From NCBI RefSeq assembly GCF_000407485.1, contig NZ_ASWD01000004.1, positions 62,001-126,000 of the forward strand: a DNA stretch of 64,000 nucleotides, written 5' to 3'. This document shows positions 8,611 to 15,977 of this stretch, in pieces (within the stretch, counting starts at the first letter, position 1; each line of letters begins with the position of its first letter). The notes under the pieces are model-generated. The model was not told the DNA's origin, did no database searches, and worked only from the letters and a program-made list of their open reading frames with translations. The position numbers were made by a program, and so were the translations under genes. The DNA comes from Enterococcus pallens ATCC BAA-351 (GTDB lineage Bacteria > Bacillota > Bacilli > Lactobacillales > Enterococcaceae).

Positions 8611-8646
8611 AAAAAGACTAGGCTTCTAGTAATTGAACCCTAGTCT
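8611..8646 (-). terminator. Terminator after the CAT-like gene
   Basis: The minus strand has AGACTAGG, a 16-nt loop, CCTAGTCT, then TTTTTCTTT. It lies directly after the stop codon of the acetyltransferase gene at 8656. Confidence 0.75.
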
Positions 8647-8655
8647 GGTGATCAC

Positions 8656-9279
8656 CTAATACGTATCCAAATATTCCTGCAAGGCATTGGCGAATTTTCC
8701 CATATGCAAACCATCCACAAAGGAATGATGCGCCTGAATTGAAAATGGCAGCAGAATTCTGTCCTGCCGTTCAACATATTTTCCCCAATCGATCAGCGGT
8801 GTAGCATGATCCTTTTTGCCAGAAACGGTATGAGAGATGTGGGTAAAGCTGATCCAAGGCAAAGGTGAAAACTGAAAAATATCATTGCCTAAAGGTCCAG
8901 TGAAATAATCTTTTTGTTCCTCAGCCGTTTTTTTAGCTAGGGCTACATAGTTCTCCATTGATTCAGCCATCGGTACGTTTACGACCTTGAACAATTCTGT
9001 CTCAGGATTCAAATAAGTAAAAGCGGTATGGATTTGATCGTATAAGACAACTTTTCCATCCAGAAAACGATAGCGAAATTCTTCAATTTGATTTCCACAT
9101 TTTGTTGCTGCATAAATTAAAGCAAAAGTGAAGGACAGTTGCTGCTGCTGCGTTTTCTGTAAGAAATTAGTAATATCCAACTCAAAAGACACACAAAATG
9201 ACGGCTCCACACTATCACGAAATACCGCACAATGAATCCTGCGTTTCCAATTTTCTTCATCGATGACTTGATACCCCAT
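8656..9279 (-). CDS. Chloramphenicol acetyltransferase-like protein (CatA fold)
   Basis: This 207-residue protein has the type A CAT hallmark HHSFVDG near residue 188, where the first or second His is the catalytic base. Other family blocks are SFELDITNF, FTYLNPETELF and PWISFTH. It is a little shorter than the usual 213-220 residues. CAT transfers acetyl from acetyl-CoA to a hydroxyl of chloramphenicol. The gene is monocistronic, has no mobile-element context, and matches its neighbours in composition, so it looks like an intrinsic chromosomal homologue. Whether it gives resistance cannot be told from sequence. Confidence 0.75.
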   Translation of the reverse strand: MGYQVIDEENWKRRIHCAVFRDSVEPSFCVSFELDITNFLQKTQQQQLSFTFALIYAATKCGNQIEEFRYRFLDGKVVLYDQIHTAFTYLNPETELFKVVNVPMAESMENYVALAKKTAEEQKDYFTGPLGNDIFQFSPLPWISFTHISHTVSGKKDHATPLIDWGKYVERQDRILLPFSIQAHHSFVDGLHMGKFANALQEYLDTY

Positions 9280-9565
9280 ACTTCCAGCTCCCTTTTTAAA
9301 GCTAGTATAGCAAATTTTTCATTTGACCTGTAGATGACTAGTCAGCCTGTTGAAATTGGAGGGTAAAAGGAGGCTGCTTCCAATCTATTGAGCATCTATC
9401 GTTTTATTTTCACCCTAAATACCTTCAATAATAGGAGAAAAAACAGCTTATTTTGACCATTCCTTTTTCTCGAGGGTTATCATTTGTCACAGACAAAAAA
9501 AGGGATTAACATATAGAATGGATTTTTACTGAATTCTTTTTTCAAAAATTTCATAGGAGGGTATT

Positions 9566-10300
9566 ATGGATTATTCATTAGTTCAGCGTTTAGCTGCTGA
9601 ATTTATCGGTACAGCATTATTGATTATGCTGGGTAACGGTGCAGTTGCCAATGTAGATTTGAAAGGAACAAAGGGGTACGGCAGTGACTGGATGCTGATT
9701 GCAGTTGGTTATGGCTGTGGGGTTATGATTCCAGCGATGATGTTTGGCTCTATCAGCGGAAACCACATCAACCCGGCCTTTACGATTGGTTTGGCTATGA
9801 ATGGGATGTTCCCTTGGTCTGAAGTGGTTCCTTATATTGTTGTCCAAATTTTAGGAGCTATCGTTGGTCAATTAATCGTCGTAGCGTGTTACAAGCCTTA
9901 TTACGATCAAACAGAAGACACCGCTCATGTATTAGGAACTTTCTCAACAATTAACAGTGTTGGTTCTAAATTCAATGGATTTGTTAACGAGTTCTTCGGC
10001 TCATTCATTTTGTTTTTAGGGGCAATTGGGATTACTAAAGCACCTTTCTTCCAAGATAATTTGGGAACTGCTCACTTTGCTTTAGGATTCTTAGTTTGGA
10101 CCTTAGTTGCTTCCCTGGGCGGACCAACCGGACCTGGTTTAAATCCTGCTCGTGACTTTGGACCAAGAATTGTGCACACTTTACTGCCATTGAAATATAA
10201 AGGCAGCTCACAATGGAATTATGCTTGGGTACCTGTCTTAGCACCAATTTGTGCTTCAATTGTGGCAATTGCTTTGTATAAATTCTTGTTTATCGCCTAA
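9566..10300 (+). CDS. Aquaporin/glycerol facilitator family channel (MIP)
   Basis: The 244-residue membrane protein has the two pore half-helices of the MIP family. The first NPA is in GNHINPAFTIG near residue 70; the second is in GPGLNPARDFGPRI near 193. Six membrane segments surround them. The residue after the second motif (D of NPARD) is typical of glycerol facilitators. It conducts water and/or small polyols such as glycerol, dihydroxyacetone or lactic acid. A GGAGGG site precedes the ATG, and a strong terminator follows. It is transcribed alone and divergently from the CAT-like gene. Confidence 0.9.
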   Translation: MDYSLVQRLAAEFIGTALLIMLGNGAVANVDLKGTKGYGSDWMLIAVGYGCGVMIPAMMFGSISGNHINPAFTIGLAMNGMFPWSEVVPYIVVQILGAIVGQLIVVACYKPYYDQTEDTAHVLGTFSTINSVGSKFNGFVNEFFGSFILFLGAIGITKAPFFQDNLGTAHFALGFLVWTLVASLGGPTGPGLNPARDFGPRIVHTLLPLKYKGSSQWNYAWVPVLAPICASIVAIALYKFLFIA

Positions 10301-10303
10301 AAA

Positions 10304-10356
10304 AATACCTTTGATGACTGCTGCTCCTTAGGGAAGAGTCATCAAAGGTATTTTTT
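10304..10356 (+). terminator. Terminator of the aquaporin gene
   Basis: AAATACCTTTGATGACT pairs with AGTCATCAAAGGTATTT across a 17-nt loop, followed by T-rich sequence. It starts 3 bp after the stop codon. Confidence 0.85.
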
Positions 10357-10427
10357 ATTAAACTGTACATGTCTTTTGAAGATTAGAGATAATACTTCTG
10401 TAGGCCATCCGTTTACGTTGCATTTTC

Positions 10428-10616
10428 CAACAAAAAAAAGCCTTAAATATCCCGAAAGATATCCAAGGCTTCCCAGTATCGCCAAAGCGATAGAAAGAGT
10501 CTTCGTCCACTAAGCTTCTTTCCGACACCCTGTAAAATCCGACAGGTGACTTACGTCGTTGTGCCTCTGGATCGAAGGATCACTTATTAAAGCTGATCCG
10601 CTCGACTCGTCGCATA
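10428..10616 (-). ncRNA. Unidentified small RNA, about 190 nt
   Basis: On the minus strand a promoter (10652-10623) is followed by about 190 bp without a credible ORF. The stretch ends in an intrinsic terminator: AAGCCTTGGATATC, TTTCG, GATATTTAAGGCTT and then T8 (down to about 10428). Internal hairpins include CACCTGT...ACAGGGTG and TATCGC...GCGATA. I could not match it to 6S, RNase P, tmRNA, SRP RNA or a common riboswitch. It does not lead into a gene, because the next gene downstream is convergent. This favours a stand-alone sRNA. The identity is open. Confidence 0.6.
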
Positions 10617-10622
10617 AGACAG

Positions 10623-10652
10623 ACTATAGCATACAATCTAGTCTGTTGCCAA
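10623..10652 (-). promoter_or_regulatory. Promoter of the small RNA
   Basis: Minus strand TTGGCA (10652-10647), an 18-bp spacer, and TGC-TATAGT (10628-10623), giving an extended -10. It abuts the stop codon of the upstream oxidoreductase gene. Confidence 0.6.
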
Positions 10653-11609
10653 TCATTTTTGGTAGTGCTGGTACATTTCTTCAATGATTCTTACTGTTTG
10701 CAGCGTCATTTCCTTAGTAACCACTGGACTGGTCAGCCGTTTTTGCTGTAGACATTCATTTACATGCTCTACTTCAAAAACAAATTCACTCTGGAAGGGC
10801 TCGATAATTTTTTCAACTCGACCATCGGGATAAGTAACTTCGGCTTCCTTCGTTTTCCAAAAATTCGGTACAAAAATCGTTCCTTTTTCACCATACAAGG
10901 TAATGCCAGCTGGCAAGTCCAATTCCACGGTTAAAAATAAGGAGCCGATCGTATTGTCAGGAAACGTTAAGGAAATATTGGCTTGCGTATCCGACTTATC
11001 CGGTGGGAAAACCATCGTTCCAGTAATTTCTTTAGGTGCCTGCTTCAGTAGAAATTGCATATATTCTAAGGGATAGGTACCTGCTCCTCGTAAAATACCA
11101 CCCCCGGCATCCAATGAACTGAACCAGCTAATGTGATAAATATTAGGATAAGCCATGACCGCCTTCATCCAACGAACCTTGCCAATGGCCCCCTTGGTCA
11201 AAAGTTCAATTACCTGCTCTGTGATTGGCAGGAATACCGACTTTTGTGCTTCCATTAAAAACAGCTTTCTTTCCTCAGCGATTTCGAACAATTCTTCTGC
11301 CTGCTCTAAAGTCATGGTAAAAGGCTTCTCCAGCAAAACATGCTTGTTGTGCTCCAAGGCCAATTTAGCAGCATCATAATGGCCTTTGTTATAAACTGCT
11401 ACATATACAATATCTACCTGATCGCTTTGGCAAAGCTCTTCATAGCTGCCATAGGCGTGAGGAATGTCCAATTCCTGTGCCATTTTTTCTGCTTTGGCTA
11501 ATTGGCGAGAAGCAATCGCTGTAACCGTGCCATCCATGCTCTCCTTTACCCCTGCCACAAAACGGGGAACTACTTGAGCCGTACTAATAATCCCATAACG
11601 TATCGTCAT
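10653..11609 (-). CDS. Gfo/Idh/MocA-family NAD(P)-dependent oxidoreductase
   Basis: The start at 11609 (MTIRYGIISTAQVV) has AGGAGG with 6-nt spacing; upstream ATGs are too close to the site or have none. The 318-residue product has an N-terminal Rossmann fold (YGIISTAQ). It also has VYVAVYNKGHYDAAKLAL and the EKPFTMTLEQAEEL block near residue 95, whose Lys is catalytic in this family. The C-terminal half is the alpha/beta substrate domain. These enzymes act on sugars, inositols or related dihydrodiols; the substrate here is unknown. It lies 10 bp downstream of a membrane-protein gene. Confidence 0.85.
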   Translation of the reverse strand: MTIRYGIISTAQVVPRFVAGVKESMDGTVTAIASRQLAKAEKMAQELDIPHAYGSYEELCQSDQVDIVYVAVYNKGHYDAAKLALEHNKHVLLEKPFTMTLEQAEELFEIAEERKLFLMEAQKSVFLPITEQVIELLTKGAIGKVRWMKAVMAYPNIYHISWFSSLDAGGGILRGAGTYPLEYMQFLLKQAPKEITGTMVFPPDKSDTQANISLTFPDNTIGSLFLTVELDLPAGITLYGEKGTIFVPNFWKTKEAEVTYPDGRVEKIIEPFQSEFVFEVEHVNECLQQKRLTSPVVTKEMTLQTVRIIEEMYQHYQK

Positions 11610-11619
11610 GATCATCCTC

Positions 11620-12237
11620 CTAAAAAAGAATCGTTTTATCCAATACAAACACAATTAAATACCCATAGCTGGCTACTGACCACAGCTTAAATATTAGAAC
11701 AATTTTGGCATACTCCTTAAAGGATAAATCTGTCATCCCGGCAACTAAACAAATGATGTCGTCCGGGAGAAAAGGAAAAATAAAACAGACAATCAGCAGT
11801 CGACGAATTTTCTTTGTATGCCGATGCAGCGCCTTCTCAAACGTCTGATAGTTTTTCCCTGATAAAATAAGCTGAGCAAAGCGCGGACCATAGCGGCGAG
11901 ACAATAAGAATAAACCGAACTCACCAATCACTAATCCAATATAGCTGTACAGAATACCAGGAATATTGCCAAACATCAGCATCCCTACCACTGTCGCAAT
12001 GCCTCCTGGAATAAAAGGAATAATCGGTTGAATTCCTTGAACAAGAATAAAAACAACTACCGCAAAGCTGCCGAATTGTTTAATAAAGGCCTGCAAATCC
12101 TGAGGAGAAGCAAATACGCCTAGGCGACGCAGATGGATGGTTATTAGAATTAAAGCAGCCACTCCAAAAACTGGCGCCAGCTGGATTAGCTTTTGCTGGA
12201 AAACAAATTTACGTCTAGCTCTCACTTTTGGCTCCAT
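11620..12237 (-). CDS. TVP38/TMEM64 (DedA-like, VTT-domain) membrane protein
   Basis: A 205-residue protein with about five hydrophobic segments. It carries the VTT/SNARE-associated motifs: QGIQPIIPFIPGGIATVVGMLMFGN near residue 62, YIGLVIGEFGLFLLSRRYG near 97, and FPFLPDDIICLVAG near 155. TVP38-family proteins are membrane proteins linked to lipid scrambling or membrane homeostasis; the bacterial role is not well defined. The gene lies between an esterase and an oxidoreductase gene on the same strand, with short gaps that suggest one transcript. Confidence 0.85.
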   Translation of the reverse strand: MEPKVRARRKFVFQQKLIQLAPVFGVAALILITIHLRRLGVFASPQDLQAFIKQFGSFAVVVFILVQGIQPIIPFIPGGIATVVGMLMFGNIPGILYSYIGLVIGEFGLFLLSRRYGPRFAQLILSGKNYQTFEKALHRHTKKIRRLLIVCFIFPFLPDDIICLVAGMTDLSFKEYAKIVLIFKLWSVASYGYLIVFVLDKTILF

Positions 12238-12251
12238 CTCTCCCTCCTCAC

Positions 12252-13124
12252 CTACTGAAAAAATTCACCCATTTGATCAATATAACGCAAGGATTCCTTC
12301 AAAGGATAAACCACGAAATCATGCATCATCCCGGGAACAATTTCCAAGGTCATGGTCGTATTCTTGCTTCTGACTACCCGCTCCTGCAAACGCAAAACAT
12401 CTGGGTATAAAATCTCATCGGTACCGGCAATTACCAGCAGCTCACCTAAATCATCGAAGCGGCCAAACAGCGGCGATACAATCGGATCATCCAAAGGCAG
12501 CTCCCCGGCATAATTTTCACCGGCTTCACTCAGTAAGTCTTTTTCTAAAACTACGTCTTTTTCCTGCAGCTCATCAGTGCGCGGATCACTCAAAGTAGCA
12601 TCCAGCCAAGGCGAAGCCAAGGCAATTTTTTTAGGTCGTTGCTCATATTTCACATCCCGCAATCGTTGTGCAAGGCTCATTGCCAAACCACCCCCAGCAG
12701 AATCCCCAAACAAACGGAACTGATCATCTGGATAGAGAGCCGCCAAATGACGCAAGGCAGCTTCGGTAATCGGCAACGTTTTATCCGCTGTATTTTCTGG
12801 CGCCAAAGGATAGTCAAAATAGCTAACCTTTAAATTATAGCGTTTAACAAAGCGTTCCTGAATATCCTTATGAAAAGGAGAAGCTTCTAAAGCATACCCT
12901 CCACCATGCAGATAGAATACGTGCAAATTCGTAGGATGAGCGGGAAACAGCGTAACTACCTCATGTCCATCCACTTGATTAATTACTTGTGGAATATCCG
13001 TGCGGCTTAATTGCCTCGCGTTCAAGTTACGGCGTTTCGGCGGGGCCACCATCGTAAAGCCCACAAGCTTTTTCATATTAATCACCTTGAAGACTGTCTT
13101 CACAAATTTCGCTGAATAGCGCAT
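12252..13124 (-). CDS. Alpha/beta-hydrolase esterase (hormone-sensitive lipase type)
   Basis: The start at 13124 (MRYSAKFVKTVFKV) has CAGGAG with 8-nt spacing; the frame extends to 13367 without a better site. The product of 290 residues has the oxyanion motif FYLHGGGYAL, the nucleophile elbow LFGDSAGGGLA, the acid in VIAGTDEIL, and the final His in PGMMHDFVVYP. These define an HSL/acetyl-esterase-like hydrolase. It has no clear secretion signal. It is divergent from the acyltransferase gene at 13228, which suggests a shared regulatory gap of about 100 bp. Confidence 0.85.
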   Translation of the reverse strand: MRYSAKFVKTVFKVINMKKLVGFTMVAPPKRRNLNARQLSRTDIPQVINQVDGHEVVTLFPAHPTNLHVFYLHGGGYALEASPFHKDIQERFVKRYNLKVSYFDYPLAPENTADKTLPITEAALRHLAALYPDDQFRLFGDSAGGGLAMSLAQRLRDVKYEQRPKKIALASPWLDATLSDPRTDELQEKDVVLEKDLLSEAGENYAGELPLDDPIVSPLFGRFDDLGELLVIAGTDEILYPDVLRLQERVVRSKNTTMTLEIVPGMMHDFVVYPLKESLRYIDQMGEFFQ

Positions 13125-13227
13125 CGGCTTTCTCCTGTTCATTCCTTCAATAAAGAAGATTTTTTTCTTGGTAGGTGCTACAATAGTTACAAATAGTCTT
13201 TGCTTCATTTTAGCATAAACAAAGGAG

Positions 13228-14238
13228 GTGTCCACGATCACGAAACCGAATCGCGAATATCTTTTCGACAATATTCGGGGCATTTTGATTTTATTAGTCG
13301 TTTTAGGACACGCATTGGAATATTTCCGTCTAGAAAACAAAGTGGGACAATTTTTATATGTCTTCATTTACTTGTTTCATATGCCGGTCTTTATTTTTAT
13401 TTCCGGCTACTTTTCAAAGAATTTAGAGAAGGGACGACGAACCGCGGTAGAGACTTTTCTGATTCCTTATTTATTACTGAATGTATTTTTAAGTGTCATT
13501 ATGCTGGCTTTAGGAAAGATCGAAGAAATTTCCATTCTTTCTCCTGGGTGGACACTGTGGTTTCTGTATTGTATGTTCATCTGGCGATTGATGCTGCCGG
13601 ATTTAGTGAAAATTCGTTATGTTCTGCTGCTTAGTTTCATCGTAGGAATTTTCTCGGGTTTTCTAACTGAGTTTGGAACCTATATGGCGATGGCACGTAC
13701 CTTAGGCTTCTTTCCCTTTTTTCTAGTCGGCTATTATGCGGATCAAAAGCTGATAAAAAATCTGCGGCGGATTCCTTACAGTAAGGTGATTAGCATCGGG
13801 ATTATCATTTTTGCTGTCATAACGGCCTACTTATGGACGCGTAATAACTTGCCGCCGGAGCTGCTTTGGCGGGATCGGGCTTACAATGCCTTTTCAGTGC
13901 CGCTGCTGCAGAATCTGTTGACGATTATTTTCCTTTATGGGATGGGCTTTGCCTTTGTTTTTGTCTTTATCACCTTAGCCAATAATAAGCCCCATCTCTT
14001 TTCGGCTTGGGGACAGCGAACCTTGGCTATTTATCTGCTGCACATTTACTTGGTGGCACCTTTAGTTCAAGGAACCGAGTATATTGAAAATCCAGTGATT
14101 CAGCTGATTGTTTTAGTCTGTGGTTCTTTGCTGATTTTGTATTTGCTTTCTCGTCCGAAGGTGGCTGCAACCCTGCAAAAAACGTTGGCACGGATTCTAC
14201 ATTTTATAATGCCTGAGAAAAAAGACGACTCCCCGTGA
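13228..14238 (+). CDS. Membrane acyltransferase, acyltransferase 3 family
   Basis: The roughly 333-residue protein has about ten membrane segments. It opens with NREYLFDNIRGILILLVVLGHALEYF, the family signature with the essential His in GHA. A second conserved block is YLFHMPVFIFISGYFSKN. Such enzymes move acyl groups onto cell-wall or polysaccharide substrates; this one has no C-terminal SGNH domain. The start is odd. A perfect AAAGGAGG lies at 13221-13228, but the GTG at 13228 overlaps it. The triplet at normal spacing (13237) is ATC. The true start codon is therefore uncertain. Confidence 0.82.
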   Translation: MSTITKPNREYLFDNIRGILILLVVLGHALEYFRLENKVGQFLYVFIYLFHMPVFIFISGYFSKNLEKGRRTAVETFLIPYLLLNVFLSVIMLALGKIEEISILSPGWTLWFLYCMFIWRLMLPDLVKIRYVLLLSFIVGIFSGFLTEFGTYMAMARTLGFFPFFLVGYYADQKLIKNLRRIPYSKVISIGIIIFAVITAYLWTRNNLPPELLWRDRAYNAFSVPLLQNLLTIIFLYGMGFAFVFVFITLANNKPHLFSAWGQRTLAIYLLHIYLVAPLVQGTEYIENPVIQLIVLVCGSLLILYLLSRPKVAATLQKTLARILHFIMPEKKDDSP

Positions 14239-14249
14239 GTCGTCTTTTA
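14218..14249 (+). terminator. Terminator overlapping the end of the acyltransferase gene
   Basis: AAAAGACGACT and AGTCGTCTTTT pair around CCCCGTG. The stop codon lies inside the hairpin. Confidence 0.8.
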
Positions 14250-14322
14250 AGATACATCCTTAGCCTTAGGTCTTTTGTGCAATTTCGTGATAGAATATTG
14301 TTACTACAAGGAGGAATACATT

Positions 14323-14904
14323 ATGAAAAAAGGTGTAAGCGGCGGCATAATCGTCTTAGTCATTGTGGGACTTTTAGCCGTTTTTGGCATCACGCAATAT
14401 AATAGTCTTGCCAAAGAAGAACAAGCGGTAGAAGCGCAGTTAAGTCAAGTGGATAATGTCATGCAACGACGGGCGGATTTAATTCCGAACCTGGTTAATT
14501 CAGTGAAGGGCAGCATGGGTCAAGAACAGAAAGTATTCGGCGACATCGCCGAAGCACGTAAAGCTTACGGCAATGCGTCAACTGATGAGGAAAAAATTAA
14601 AACCAGTCAGGCATTAGATCAGTCGGTTGGTACCTTAGTAAACGTCATAAATGAAAATTACCCAGAACTAAAATCAAATGACAATGTGCAAACATTAATG
14701 ACTCAATTGGAAGGTTCAGAAAACCGGATTTCCGTCGAACGTAAACGGTACAATGAGGCGGTTCAAACCTATAACCAACAGGTGGTTTCCTTCCCTAAAA
14801 ACATCTTTGCCAATCTGATGGGATTAGGCAAAAAGCCTTACTTTGAAGCGCAGCCAGGCGCTGAAAATGTACCGGAAGTTGATTTCGGAAATTCTGGGGA
14901 ATAA
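14323..14904 (+). CDS. lemA: LemA family protein
   Basis: The start at 14323 follows AAGGAGG; the frame upstream of it has no site. The 193-residue product has one N-terminal membrane segment (SGGIIVLVIVGLLAVFGI). The LemA domain includes AKEEQAVEAQLSQVDNVMQRRADLIPNLVNSVKG and the closing NIFANLMGLGKKPYFEA motif. LemA proteins are membrane-anchored helical bundles of uncertain role; in Firmicutes they are often paired with a TPM-domain protein, as here with a 2-bp gap. The pair is likely cotranscribed and may act together at the membrane. Confidence 0.92.
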   Translation: MKKGVSGGIIVLVIVGLLAVFGITQYNSLAKEEQAVEAQLSQVDNVMQRRADLIPNLVNSVKGSMGQEQKVFGDIAEARKAYGNASTDEEKIKTSQALDQSVGTLVNVINENYPELKSNDNVQTLMTQLEGSENRISVERKRYNEAVQTYNQQVVSFPKNIFANLMGLGKKPYFEAQPGAENVPEVDFGNSGE

Positions 14905-14906
14905 CC

Positions 14907-15710
14907 ATGAAAAAACGGCTTTTATGGCTGTTGCCTTTTTTAGCACTGCTGTTGTTTTGGCTTCCGATATCCAGTGAAGCCGAAACACTGCCGGCAGCGC
15001 CTACCCATTTTTATTATGATCAGCTAGGTATCCTGTCTAATCAAACCAAGGATCTGGTTGAAAATAAAGGGCTGGTTTACAAAGAGAAAAAGGAACAACC
15101 GCAAGTAGTATTGGCAACAATCAAGTCAACTGGCGGTGACGATATTGACGGTTATGCCCCTGACCTGTTTGAAAAATGGAAGATCGGAAATGCTAAGGAA
15201 GATAATGGCATCCTGATTCTCTATGCCTTAAACGATGGTGCCCGCAATGTGCGGATTGAAGTCGGCTATGGCTTAGAGGGGGTTATTACTGACAGCATTT
15301 CAGGAAACATTTTGCAGCAGGCGAAGGATGATTTAAAATCGGATGATTCCGCCCGTATCAATCGGGGACTGCAGCAGGTTTTTAACAGTGTCACTACATT
15401 AATTGATAAAAACTACGATTATCCAGCAGATGAACATGCTTTAAGCAGCGACGAACTGGCAGCCATTGAAGACGATGACTCAGGTGGATTGTTTGAGATT
15501 ATCGGACCGATTATCTTTATAATCGTTATCTTCATCGTATTCGGCGGCGGTGGTCGCGGCGGCAGAAATGGCCGTTATCGTGGCGGCGGACCTCCATTTA
15601 TTGGCTGGGGCGGCGGCGGTTTTGGCGGCGGCTCTGGTGGCGGCTTCGGCGGTGGCGGTGGCTTTTCTGGCGGCGGCGGTTCTTCCGGCGGCGGTGGCTC
15701 AAGCATTTAG
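14907..15710 (+). CDS. TPM-domain membrane protein with Gly-rich tail (YgcG-like)
   Basis: A 267-residue exported protein. It has a signal peptide (LLWLLPFLALLLFWLPISSEAE) and a TPM domain at about residues 35-170 with FYDQLGILS, EVGYGLEGVITD and DSARINRGLQQVFN. A membrane anchor (IIGPIIFIIVIFIVFGGG) lies near 200, and the last 55 residues are almost pure Gly/Ser. The low-complexity tail is typical of YgcG-like proteins. The gene is coupled to lemA. The biochemical role is unknown; the TPM domain has been proposed to act as a phosphatase. Confidence 0.88.
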   Translation: MKKRLLWLLPFLALLLFWLPISSEAETLPAAPTHFYYDQLGILSNQTKDLVENKGLVYKEKKEQPQVVLATIKSTGGDDIDGYAPDLFEKWKIGNAKEDNGILILYALNDGARNVRIEVGYGLEGVITDSISGNILQQAKDDLKSDDSARINRGLQQVFNSVTTLIDKNYDYPADEHALSSDELAAIEDDDSGGLFEIIGPIIFIIVIFIVFGGGGRGGRNGRYRGGGPPFIGWGGGGFGGGSGGGFGGGGGFSGGGGSSGGGGSSI

Positions 15711-15727
15711 CCAACTCTATACATGTA

Positions 15728-15767
15728 AACCAGTGGATACTCTGTACAGGGTATCCACTGGTTTTTT
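15728..15767 (+). terminator. Terminator of the lemA-TPM operon
   Basis: AACCAGTGGATAC pairs with GTATCCACTGGTT over a 10-nt loop, followed by TTTT. It starts 18 bp after the stop codon. Confidence 0.88.
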
Positions 15768-15900
15768 ACGTATTTACTTCAATTTTTCTTCTATGATTTT
15801 TTTACTTTCTACACTGTAGAGTCTACTGTAAACGTCCTGTAGTGGAGCGGCTAGAAGACAAAACCCTTTGTTATTAGAATTGATGTATAAACAACGATAT

Positions 15901-15924
15901 CATTTTTCTCCATGGAGAAAAATG
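15901..15924. terminator. Perfect 24-bp palindrome downstream of bglP
   Basis: CATTTTTCTCCA and TGGAGAAAAATG are exact inverse halves with no spacer. It lies in the convergent gap between the TPM protein and the beta-glucoside PTS gene. It could be a terminator stem or a dimeric protein site. Its position about 55 bp past the PTS stop codon favours the former. Confidence 0.4.
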
Positions 15925-15977
15925 GATGTACCTTTTTTGAAAAAATAAAAAGGTTCTATTGTCTCATTTTCGAAAAA

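Noticed and set aside
8656-9279. Acquired chloramphenicol resistance gene
   Set aside because: No transposon, plasmid or integron context, and the protein looks like an intrinsic chromosomal homologue; resistance cannot be claimed from sequence.
15550-15819. An Ala-rich 89-residue frame over the end of the TPM gene
   Set aside because: It is the shifted reading of the Gly-codon tract (GGC to GCG/GCT) of the TPM protein tail.
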